60,808 nucleotides of DNA from Branchiostoma floridae (lineage: Eukaryota > Chordata > Leptocardii > Amphioxiformes > Branchiostomatidae), in contig NC_049989.1 in assembly GCF_000003815.2 (NCBI RefSeq), positions 908,122 to 968,929 of the forward strand, in the 5' to 3' direction. Shown in pieces: positions 1-12,000 of the stretch (positions are counted from its first letter, which is position 1; each line of letters begins with the position of its first letter). Below the pieces are notes generated by a model. The model was not told the DNA's origin. It saw only the letters and a program-made list of their open reading frames with translations, and did no database searches. Made by a program: the position numbers and the translations under genes.

Positions 1-2311
1 TTACCGTTAAAGGGGCTCCCAACAGCAGAATCAATGGTTTCTTTAATACCAAAGTCTGTGAATTCAAACTAAACAAGGTTTACAAAAAAATCACACTTTA
101 AGATTAACATATAAATGATCGGAAGTTGAGTTCATCATTGTAACTCCCGGTCACGTATTAACCATGACATCACTCGATTTACATACGATGGGATTTCCCT
201 CGGGCGGCGATAACCGTACTTTGTAGGATCTTGTAGGGATGAGAAGCAGAGGGACGAACTAATATAACGGGGGCCGCCCTAAGATGCCCCCCTTTTTTAC
301 GCGCTCGAACTCACGGCGCTTCATCATTAGTTGCCAAAGAGTGGTCAAGTTTTGATCAATGAATTTTTAACACATTCATCTAGAGACCATACTTGAATAA
401 GGAAGGCATCCATACTGTTCATGAACCCCTCACCCTCCGTGTTACAACTGGAAAACACCGAAGACGTTATCGTGAATATAAATTTCGATTTTGAGCCGCG
501 TTAAACAGTGCGCCCTAACTTGCCCCGCTTTTGGAATTTGCTCTCTTTGGAAGCTGGTGACCAATTTAGACAAACATAAATAAAAATTCTAATTTCATGA
601 TATATTAGCTTTCTTTTGACAGTAGAATTGTGATTGTGTGTGCTTCTTGTCTCCCGCGAGGAGGGCTAAATCATTCAGGTCGTGTTTTCATGGGAAATGG
701 GCAAAATGCACTGAATGCGGCGGCCCGACTAACAAAATCATTACGAAAAACGACAACGCCAGAATCACAAAAAAATCTCTGTGTACGTATTGGGAAACAT
801 ATTCAACATCACTCTGTGAAGTTTCATTTTTATAGACGGTACGAATCATTTTTAAAGTAACAAATCTTTTGGGCGTTCGCTCGTCTGCCACCTTCGGGGC
901 CACACTCCCTGGGGAAAACAACGGCGGTGATGCTTATGTTTTTGCCGACGCCTCAGGGGCGGAGGCATTCTTACAGTACTAGTATTACGATTGCTTTGAA
1001 AATATTCCAAAAATTGCACGAATGCATTCCCTAGGGAATTCGTTTTGAGGTAGCCTTTGCCTGTTTGGTCTTTTGTCGGAACAGAAACGGCTTGGTATCT
1101 TACAGTCACATTTCTTTGTCGGGCAATTTGCTTCTTTCAGCACAAAAAAACATTGTCATAATCAATGCTTTAAGTACGTTTTTCTGTTTCTGGCAATTGA
1201 GATTTGTATTACAACTCTTAATCGCACTTTTGGTGTTCTTTGAGAGAAATAGGAACACTATATTAAAGCTTTAATGTTTAAAGTACGTTTTTTTGTTTCA
1301 CCTGTGAACACAATCGTATTTTGAATTTACTAAATCTGATTTGGGACAACGATTATTTGCAAGATGTTTGTAGAAAGCAGAAAAGGCCATGACTGTCCAC
1401 ATTTTAAAGAAACTACTCATTTCCAATACAAACGATCCACACAATTGCCTATACCTTTTATTTTATCAACATACACATCAAATGTACTTTTATCACAGCT
1501 CAAGACACAAACACAGAGAATATAAAAACCTTGCAGAACATAGCAAAGATGAGTCATTCTTGTAACTTTCGATTTACTTCTATAACAATGACACTTGGTA
1601 ATACATTCAAGCAAAACATTTTTTTTTGTAATTCTGTTGACCGTATAATAAATTGTTTGCATGCTTACAAAATTCCTGGAATTATAGAGTCAAGCCTGAC
1701 TACATGTACATTGAATTCCGTTTCATTGAGGTGATAGATTGTGTTGAATTGTAAAACTACGGTTACTATCAATCTGACTGCCATCCAAGTTCAACTATTA
1801 ATTTCTTGTGACTGTTGTCGTTGTCGCCTTGTAGAGCTGAAAGAAATAATATAGAACAGGTTAGGTATAGTTGACTGACACAAACATATTCCATGATCAA
1901 TATGTCAACATATATGAATCCCTATGGATTTCTTTAGATTGCTTAGCTGCCAAATGTCTTCTTTCACATAATCAATAAAAAAAGGTTCGAAGAAACGAAG
2001 TGCCCAGTCTAATAAACTCGGTACAAAAAGTTTTGAATATTAACTTTGGCTGATCATAATTCCGTTGTTTCTGGAATATTAACTTTGGCTGATCATATTT
2101 CCGTTGTTTCTGTATCAATAGAAAGCGTGTGTGATTTCCTTTCATATGGTATCAAACTCCTTATGATTATAAATTCATGAAACGAGCACCAGGGCTACTT
2201 ACGTCAGTGGGTCACGAAAAAAAATGCCCAAATTTCAATTTTTTTCTACTCTGTATTATCCTGATGGTGTGGGTGTCAATGATTCAATCTATCCTTTTTT
2301 TCACGTAATCT
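1..2311. other. Upstream non-coding region, no gene recognised
   Basis: Open frames here are short and carry no family signature on either strand. The only structure seen is a perfect-register direct duplication of a 39-bp unit at 2035-2073 and 2074-2112 (core CTTTGGCTGATCAT), with a single difference near the middle. The rest is AT-rich with a few GC-rich patches, around 200-330 and 480-540. Confidence 0.5.
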
Positions 2312-2902
2312 TTGGTATACAGAACATCCAAGTTTATCTTTAACATGCGGGGAGAGTATATGTGCCCTTTTGGCTGTTGGATGACCGAATCAAAGTGTGG
2401 ATGCGGCGAGGAGAATGCCACGCTGACTGTCGCACGGATAGAGCCATCTAAAGTGGCCGGCTATCAGAGAGGCCAGCAATCAGCGACCCAGTACAAAAAG
2501 AAATGGCCAGCAAAAGTGCCAAAAAAGGCCATAGAGAGCCTGCTATCTAAAATGGCCGGCTATCAGAGAGGCCAGCAATCAGCGACCCAGTACAAAAAGA
2601 AATGGCCAGCAAAAGTGCCAAAAAAGGCCATAGAGAGCCTGCTATCTAAAATGGCCGGCTATCAGAGAGGCCAGCAATCAGCGACCCAGTACAAAAAGAA
2701 ATGGCCAGCAAAAGTGCCAAAAAAGGCCATAGAGAGCATGCTATCTAAAATGGCTGGCTATCAGAGAGGCCAGCAATCAGCGACCCAGTACAAAAAGAAA
2801 TGGCCAGCAAAAGTGCCAAAAAAGGCCATAGAGAGCCTGCTATGGAGGCTACCGCTGCAGCGTGTGGCCTGTTCAGTCCTTCAGTTGGCTGCATTATCTT
2901 AA
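2312..2902 (+). CDS. Hypothetical ORF with 33-residue repeats
   Basis: A 196-codon open frame. The first 45 residues are Cys-rich (CPFGCW, then KCGCG around residues 18-33). Four near-identical 33-residue repeats follow, each starting AGYQRGQQSATQYKKKW and rich in Lys and Gln. No signal peptide, membrane segment or known domain is visible. The repeat unit is 99 bp, a multiple of three, so the long frame could simply be a by-product of tandem duplication. It ends 158 bp before the TMEM9 start codon, so the repeats may instead lie in the TMEM9 promoter or 5'UTR. Low confidence that it is translated. Confidence 0.2.
   Translation: MVYRTSKFIFNMRGEYMCPFGCWMTESKCGCGEENATLTVARIEPSKVAGYQRGQQSATQYKKKWPAKVPKKAIESLLSKMAGYQRGQQSATQYKKKWPAKVPKKAIESLLSKMAGYQRGQQSATQYKKKWPAKVPKKAIESMLSKMAGYQRGQQSATQYKKKWPAKVPKKAIESLLWRLPLQRVACSVLQLAALS
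2454..2849 (+). repeat. 99-bp tandem repeat, four copies
   Basis: Copies begin at 2454, 2553, 2652 and 2751, each at the word TGGC(C/T)GGCTATCAG. They differ by only a few substitutions, for example CTG to ATG at the end of copy 3 and GGCCGG to GGCTGG in copy 4, so the expansion is recent. The array sits about 200-600 bp upstream of TMEM9 exon 1. Confidence 0.9.
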
Positions 2903-3060
2903 AGATACGACAGGTGGCGCGGATGGACTCAATGCGCCTATACCGATTACGTCATTTCCGCTATACAATACATACGAAGGACACAGCAACTTATACGGAG
3001 AAAGTCGCTCGCATTGCCCTAAATACTCGCGACTGGATAAACTGAGGCCCTCCCCAGGCG

Positions 3061-6000
3061 ATGATGACCAGGTGTACGCTGCTCCTGCCTGTGTTCTGGC
3101 TGCTGCTGGTGCTGCTGGCCGATTCTGTGTCGGCTGAGGTGAGCCTACCTCCCTCGGCCCTCCCCCTTCTTGACTTGTCACTAACGTTAGTAACCAAGCT
3201 TGTATCGCGAATAGGGCTGTGTACCTAAACAAATTTTAGGTACAGGTACAGGTACACGGGTTTAGGTACAGGTACGTACCTGAAAATGTACCTGAACTAT
3301 TTGTGCAAATAATGGTCGATATTCAGTAAGTACAGAAGTGACACAGAACCATGTTTTAAGCAGTAACAATAGAATGTTTGATTCTAAATGTACAGTACTA
3401 GTAGGGAGTACATACAGATTATGAGATTACCTCTACCAACAGTACAATTATTTTCTACATGAAGAATGTGGTCTACAATCTGAGTGTCTCCAGTCTCTCT
3501 CCACACACTCCACAGTACTCACTGGCAACAGAAACATAGAATATAGCTGACCTACTTAAGCCAATCACATCACAGAAACCTGCATGCGTTAACAGCCCTA
3601 ACTTTTTTCAACCAATCATATTGCTGCACTCTGATTGAGTTAGCCTTGCTATGACAGTGGTGGCAACTTGGCGGCAACTTGAAAGGGGTATCAGTTTCAG
3701 TTCTCATAAAGTCACCAACCACTTGTAGCAAGTATTAACAAGTAAATTGTCTAGTACAAAAGAAGAAAAAAATGCTTTGTGGTAGTGGCAATGCATGAAT
3801 TATTTTGGTTGTTGAGAAATCCATAACAATATGTGCCTCAAAGTTGTCATTTATAAAACAAACTCTAGTTCCTTTCGTGCTTCCCGCCATATACTGGCCA
3901 CTCCCAGGGCTTGGCGCCAGAAGTCTGTCTGGGGAGGTCTGGGAGGCGTGGTTACAACTGGGCAGTGCAACATGTTCCACTGTTGCCATGGGGGCTTTGG
4001 CATTATGTTTGCAGGGGGGACAGAAAATAAATTTTTGCATACTTATTTGTAACATATTTTGAGAATTAAAATGCCTGAATTACGATCCACTATTCTATTG
4101 TAATTCAATATATCTTAAAGTATATTGTGCACTCACACATTTATGATATTGAAAACTTTTTTTGAAGTTTAAAAGACCTACATTTCCCTTCTAAGTAACT
4201 TGAAGTGGATTGTTCCGGGAATTCCCTCCAGAGAAGGTATTGACCTCAGGTTACCTCTGGAAACTACGTGCGTGAAAATTAGGCACATGTCAGGAGGCAA
4301 GTGTTGCTGAAATTGTACCCACAACTCCCTGTTTCAAATGTTACTATTCTGGAGGCACTGGCTGCACATAATTCCAAGAAATATTGTGTATTTTTACATT
4401 GCAAAAGAGAATAGTTAACATTAGGTTCATGTAGGCAAGTATCGGTACAAGTACCGGTACACCAGAGTTCCGGTATTTTGTACCCGGTCCTAATTGATTG
4501 TACCGGTACTGTATCGGTACAGTGTACCGGTACACAGCCCTAATCGCGAATGGTTAAAATCCTGACATAGCCCTAATTCCGACATAGCGCTAATTCAGAC
4601 ATAGTTAGGAAAACAAACGTTACGACATTAGAGACAGTAAACAGGGCTCGAAATACTTTTTTCTGCATACCTGCACTGGTGCCGTTATGGAGCATTGACA
4701 TTGACGAGGGCCCCCAAGGGGGGTACCGACAACGCTCTACGCTAAATTCGGGAGGGCCGGCTACGTAATACGCTAAATTATGGACGCTTCATTACGCTCT
4801 ACGCTAAATTACGAAATTTCATAATGCATTATGCAAATATTTATTGTCTTTTGGCTGAACTCCGCCGGCGGCAGAACATGTGAAGATGAGATCTAAACAA
4901 AACTGATAATTCCATCAATAAGATTAAAACTTAACTTCTAAAGACGTCTTGCTGGCCAAAGGCGGCGACAGCAAATTTCTTATGTGACGTAATTTTCAGC
5001 ACGTGTAGCACCGAAAGCGGAGGCGCGACAATCCTAGGGCGTCCGGGGGCATGCTCCCCCGGGAATATTGTGAAATCTTGACCCTCTGAAACGCCATTTT
5101 AAGCATTTTGAAGGGCAAATTTTGCTCACAGACTAAGCTAAGTTAAACAGCATCCAATTAGAAATTCACATGGTTTTAGCTTTAAGCTGGGCAACGCCCC
5201 CAAACATCATTTTCAGATTTCGAGTGCCGAAAGCACGAACAGTCGAACTGTCGCAAGGTAGGTACGGGAAAATTTGGAAATTTTTACCCTCTGAAACACC
5301 ATTTCCTGCATTTTGAGGGACAAATTTTGCTGGCAGACCATATGCTCAATGTAATGAGATTTCTGTCAGAGAAACGTCTTTGAGGGCGACGAGCGCCGGA
5401 GAGTCGTGAGCGCCGGAGGCTAGGCCCAAGCCGTCGCAAGCCTTGGCAAGGGCCGCCCGGCGCCCGGAGAAAAATTGAAATCTCGACCCTCTGAAATGCC
5501 ATTTCCTGCATTTAAGGGGCACATTTTGCTTGTTAACTAAGCTAAGGTCGGTAAAAAGATTTCTACTAGTTGGGGGGACGACGCTCCCGCAACATATTTT
5601 CACCATGCCCAGTGCCGAAGTGTTGAGCCATAGCAAGGAATGTCCGGCGAAATTTTGAAACGCAATTTCCAGCATTTTCGCGGGTAAAATTTGCCGGTAG
5701 ACTAGTTAAGTTTAATGAAACTTTGATTACGCTTGACGAAAAATTAATATGAATTACGTTTTACGGTAAAATCCGGTTAGCTTCTACGTAATACGTTAAA
5801 TTAAAGGGGCCAATATCGCTCGACGCAAAATGAACCGATTACGCTCTACGTTGAATTCGAGCGGTCCCGCTACGGAGTACGTAGAATTAAAACCGCCGAT
5901 TACGCTCTACGGAAAAGGGCTTTGGGGCCCCCATTGACAGGCCATATACATGTGTATACCGATAAATATTATGGCCACTGACATGGTTAGAAACTTATAT

Positions 6001-9000
6001 AAGTTATAACGTTTAATAGTTACATGTGCTAAAGAGGGGGTGGGGGGTCTTAAGCTCTCATTGATGTATTACTCCGAGTGGAAGTAGAACTTCATTTAAC
6101 TCACAAACGTAAACCAATTATTTCTCAATATGTTCTTTGTTCAGAAAACCTTACAAGTGTCAAAACCCACCCATATCTTGGTGTCCAACTATCTCACGAC
6201 ATGAAGTGGGACACACATACAAAATACGCAACTGGTAAAGTGAATCGAATACTGGCGGTCATTCGCCGCAACTTACCGCACTGCCCACCACGGGTCAAAT
6301 CAACATGCTATAAGGCATTGGTGCGCCCACACTTGGAGTACAGTGCAACAGTGTGGGACCCCTATACTATCAGTGGGGTCCAGGCACTAGAAAGAGTGCA
6401 GCGTAGAGCGGCAAGAGTGACCGTCAACGATTATCGCAGAACCAGTAGTTTATCTGATATGCTCACAAGCCTACAATGTCCACTCCTCGCTGACAGAAGG
6501 AGAGACGCACGTCTAATCACTAATCTATAAAATTGTGAATGGCATCCAGGGCTCTAGCCAGCTCGAATTTTTTTTCCGTCAGCCAATTCCCATTGTCGCG
6601 AAAACACTATTCCATGAGTTACAGAGACTGCACTGAGACCTTGAAAAACGGGTTTTTAATGAGATTATCGTATGCGAAAGGGCGCCGACACACATTGTCA
6701 ACAATCATAACAATAGCAAAACAAACAGTGTGTGGCTTTTATGTCCGTGGATGGCGTCCCCAAGCCGCCTGTAGCTTCCACCAAGGATTTTTGTCCGTCA
6801 AGGTTGACGGATTGGTTTTAAAATTTTTCTGTCACACGCAGAAAATTTCCGTCAATTGACGGAAAAACGTACGCTGGCTAGAGCCCTGATGGCATCACAA
6901 ACATATCCCCAACTCAGTATCTTAAACCAGCCCAACGCAGAACCAGAGGAAGTCACATGTTTAAATATCAGTTAATCACAGCTAAAAGAGACTGTTTTAA
7001 GTTTTCTTTTTTCCCTCGCACGGTTGTCGAGTGGAACAGACTGCCGGGGCACACTGCCCAGGCCCCGTCAGTCGAGGCCTTTAAGGCCGGTTTGGCTGCC
7101 TTGCCCTAATCCACAAGCCGCCACCCCCCCCCCTCAGCGACACCCCAGTGGGGTTTTTAGAGGGTAACGAAGACTAATACGAAGGGTACCCTAAAAGAGA
7201 TCCGAGCCAAAAAATAAACGGCTGCATGGACGCGTGTTTTAGTAGGGAGAAATTCCCTTTTAGCTAGCAGAACTGATCTCCAAAGTTAGATTGGTGAAAG
7301 CTTGTTTATAACTGAAGAAATTAGCAGGTAAAGTTTTGCAGCCGCGACCAGGTCGGAGGTACACAGTCGTGGGTTCTGAGTGGTGCGGTTATACACTAAC
7401 AGCGAAAAAGTGCCTCTTTTGGGGGATTGACTAATCGCAGTTTGTAATTGCTATAATTATATAAACAAGTGCTTTAAAAAAGCTGGCATTTTGCCAAGGT
7501 TTGCATGTGTAAAGTTGTTGGGATGTGCTGAAACTTTTGTTCATATTAAATGGATGTCAAAAAGGAAACAAGAACAATTGAAAATCACCCTCCCCCTGGA
7601 CTCGAACCCGGGTCGCATGCACCGTAGGCTCTGCAAATCAGGTATTTGTGTAGTGACCCCTGAACCCGGAAGTCACTTCCCTGCATCCAAGCGCACTTTT
7701 CAGAAAACGATATCTCAGCAATCGTTTACCCCCTGCTTTAACATTTTTACATTGTCACGGTCTCCATAGTACATACTACAAATCTGGTAAGTTTGAAGGT
7801 CCAGTTCTTTTTCGAAATTACAGGGCGATCGATGAAAAATCGTGGCGTGTTCGGAAAATTTTCGCACTCAAAATCCTACGATTGAATATTTTAAGCAATT
7901 CTCAAGGGACTCTGGGATAGGCTATATGTAACTGTTATACTTATATACGATTTATTAGAAAAACATTTCATTTTTGTGAATTGCTAATGCAACATTAAAA
8001 TTTTAAAGCAATAATTTGATTATATGCTGCATCAATGTAAGGAATACCATACTTCATTCATTTAATCTAATCAAATATTAGGGGCCATTACAGACCACAA
8101 ACAATGACTCATGACAGAGCTTTTAAGAAGTATTCAAATGCATTGCAGATTTTGAACAGGTCCGTTCATCCCAAGATTCCAACATCACAACATCACAACA
8201 TCACAACATCTCAACATCACAACATCACAACAGCGACAGGCCACAATGCATTTTGCCACTGCAAGTGGCAAAATGCAAAAAAGAACCTATAATATGTATA
8301 GTTCACGTTGGCAATTTTTTCCCACGATATAGGGTAAATGTGCTCAACATAGAATGAAAAATATGCTAAAATTTTACGTAGCTTCATTATGAATGCGCCC
8401 ATGTAAATCACGAATTGTAACATAGAAGTCTATGGTAAGAAAAAACTCATCAATAAGACCTTTAAAATCGACAAGCACATGATTATTCAGGCTTATACTT
8501 GATGTTGTGCTTGCCGGGTGTGCGATAGGCCGCCATTAAAACACAGAAGTGATAAATTTGTCTGCTGCGTGGTCGGCTTCATTTCTAACATGCCCCCAAA
8601 AGCTATGAGCTGAGACATGTGTTGGAGAGCACTGGTGGGGGAAAGTTTTGGATTAGAATAATTTAAATGAATTAGGGAGCGATTTGTCGGGTTAGCGACC
8701 AATTTCACAGGCTGGCAGGGTGTCCTGGTAATGTCCGCTTGCCCTTAGAAATGTACCGATTCCCGAGGACTGTGCGAGGAACGTGCGCTTTCCAAGAGGA
8801 CTGTACGCTTGAAAGTCGAGGGCCGTCTGGTTTCACATTCCTGAGGTCTGTCCCCATTGGATTGGTCGGGGTGACCATACTGACGGCTCATGACTGATTG
8901 AAGTTGAATTTTGTATGGTTAAGAAGCGCCATGTCCCAATCAATCATGACCCTTTGTCCCTCAGATGGGATAATTGCTGAATGGATGTTCCGCATTGAGG

Positions 9001-12000
9001 AGAGACACACTTCGAGTATGTTAAAGGATCCACTGCACTAATTCAGTAATTGAAAAGAGCAGTTGTCCTTCCCGGTGTGAGTGGTTCAAAACATAGTCCT
9101 GTGGCCGCACCTGGAGCAATTACTGTCGTATTGAGGTCACCTGAGCTAGTGCCGAATGGCAGCCACTCCAGACCCTTGCAATGACCTATTTTAAGCTCCT
9201 CGCAATTCAGCTCCTGGAAAGTTGTCGGACACCCAGTAATAACTGGAAGTGTCATTTCCAAGGTCCTCCCAGTGCTTAAGGAAATCATAAGTCTTCCAGC
9301 CATATCAAGAGCCTCGTAGACACCTTGCAGTCATTTACACTACTGTTGTACAAATATGATGGTCCATGTTGATATTCTGTACGTAGCTGCCATGTCCTTG
9401 TTTCCCTCCAGGGCCAGTACGATGACAGAAGATGTAAGTGTGTGTGTCCACCTCGGGTCATCAACAATGTCACCAGGAAGGTCTATCTGAAGAACAACAT
9501 TGCCAGGGACGACTGGTAAGTCAGGGGCAGAAGGTGATCTGATTTCTTGGGAGGAGCCTTCTGTACACAGTGGAAAAAGTGCGCTCAACTTTTAATGTCA
9601 CTAGGAGATCAATGTCGTTTTCCACTTGTTACATGTGTTATCCATGTAAGATTTGGATAACACATTTAAAGAATGGCCAGTGGAGGGACATGTACTTGGG
9701 AAGGGTGTAAGGGCTTGAAAAACATGTACATATACATACATACAGAAATGATATATCAATTCTACGAGTAAGGCACAATACATGGCCATTTGGGATAGTT
9801 GTGCTATGTGTCTAGGTATAGTACTAGTGTTCCAATCAAGGACATTCATTGATTTTTGACCTGACATGAGTGATGAAATTGGAACAGACTTTATGTATTT
9901 CACACAGTTAACAGGTGAGGGCTTTGAATGGTTGATGTAAGAATATACTACTTTGTTCAGTTAATTGATATACTTGTGCTTGTACAAAGTATTTCTATAT
10001 CATCACAATATGTAAGTTCTTGAAAATACCAGTACCTAATACATTTCAGTTCTACATTTGCCAACATGTTCAGTTCAGTTCATCCAGATCCTCGGAGAAT
10101 TGACACCAGACTCTCCACATGTTCCTGTCCAGCATGTACTTGTTGGATCACCTCAGCCTAAATCTGGAAAACAAACCTACCAACAATATTAGAGCCACAC
10201 AATATTTTTTTCCATATGCCTAATATTTCTGGCCAGGTTGGAAAACTGACTGCCAACAACAGATGGTACAAGTATTATTCAGTAGAGTGTTAGTGCTGAG
10301 TGTTCCCATCCCTCTGTTCTGTGTGTAGTGAGTGTGGAAAAGTTGTGGCTCCTTTACCTGACAACCCTGTGGAGTTCTGCCTGCGCTGTGAGTGTGAATA
10401 TGAGAGCAGGAACACCATGCTGATGAAGGTAAGCTACACCTCACAGACTAAGGGTGGGTTCCAGGACAGAAACTTCAGGTACAGGTCTGGTTCAGGTCTT
10501 GAACTGAACCTGGAACTTGAATGGGAAATTATCAAAAGGAGGGTGCATTTTGCTAACAAGGTATCTGTTTGGTGGATTATACAATTCCCACTGGCATTTA
10601 AAAATCCTATTTTCATGTGAACAATGCTACCTTTGTCTGTACGTTTGATTGTAGACACTTGGTAGAAATGAATGTAGCTACAAACTCTGCTTGTTCTTCT
10701 GTTGTCTTCTTGGGCCAGAGTAGGTGAAGTATGCTGCCTTGGTGTGTTGTGTGAGGATGTGTGTTAGCTATCCATCCATGTGTGAGGATGTGTGTTAGCT
10801 ATCCATCCATGTGTGAGGATGTGTGTTAGCTATCCATCCATGTGTGAGGATGTGTGTTAGATAGTTAGTGTATGTTTAGTTGGTGTGTCGTGTGTGGATT
10901 TCTGTTAGCTATTCTTGGGGTGTAGGTGGTGCATGCTGCATTGGTGTGTCATGTGTGGATGTGTGTTAGCTGTATTAGGGGTGTAGGTGGTGCATGCTGC
11001 ATTGGTGTGTCATGTGTGGATGTGTGTTAGCTCTACTTGGGGCTGGGTTGGTGTGTCATATGTGTGGATGTGTGTTCCCAGGTGCTGGTACTGTTTGTGT
11101 TAGCTGTACTTGGTGCACTGGTGGTGTATGTTGAGTTGGTGTGACATACATGTATGTGTGGATGTGTGTTCCCAGGTGCTGGTACTGTTTGTGTTAGCTG
11201 TACTTGGTGTACTGGTGGTGTATGTTGAGTTGGTGTGACATATGTGTGGATGTGTGTTCCCAGGTGCTGGTACTGTTTGTGTTAGCTGTACTTGGTGCAC
11301 TGGTGGTGTATGTTGAGTTGGTGTGACATACATGTATGTGTGGATGTGTGTTCCCAGGTGCTGGTACTGTTTGTGTTAGCTGTACTTGGTGTACTGGTGG
11401 TGTATGTTGAGTTGGTGTGACATATGTGTGGATGTGTGTTCCCAGGTGCTGGTACTGTTTGTGTTAGCTGTACTTGGTGTACTGGTGGTGTATGTTGAGT
11501 TGGTGTGACATATGTGTGGATGTGTGTTCCCAGGTGCTGGTACTGTTTGTGTTAGCTGTACTTGGTGTACTGGTGGTGTATGTTGAGTTGGTGTGACATA
11601 TGTGTGGATGTGTGTTCCCAGGTGCTGGTACTGTTTGTGTTAGCTGTACTTGGTGTACTGGTGGTGTATGTTGAGTTGGTGTGACATATGTGTGGATGTG
11701 TGTTCCCAGGTGCTGGTACTGTTTGTGTTAGCTGTACTTGGTGTACTGGTGGTGTATGTTGAGTTGGTGTGACATATGTGTGGATGTGTGTTCCCAGGTG
11801 CTGGTACTGTTTGTGTTAGCTGTACTTGGTGTACTGGTGGTGTATGTTGAGTTGGTGTGACATATGTGTGGATGTGTGTTCCCAGGTGCTGGTACTGTTT
11901 GTGTTAGCTGTACTTGGTGTACTGGTGGTGTATGCTGGGTTCGTCATGTGTCTGGAGCCACTGTGTGCCAAGCCCCAACAGGCGGCCTTCCCAGACTCTG

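Noticed and set aside
2451-2850. CRISPR-like array
   Set aside because: Units are contiguous 99-bp tandem copies with no unique spacers, in an animal genome.
7590-7680. A functional tRNA gene on the minus strand
   Set aside because: Only the T-arm/B box is credible; acceptor stem and anticodon arm are not found.
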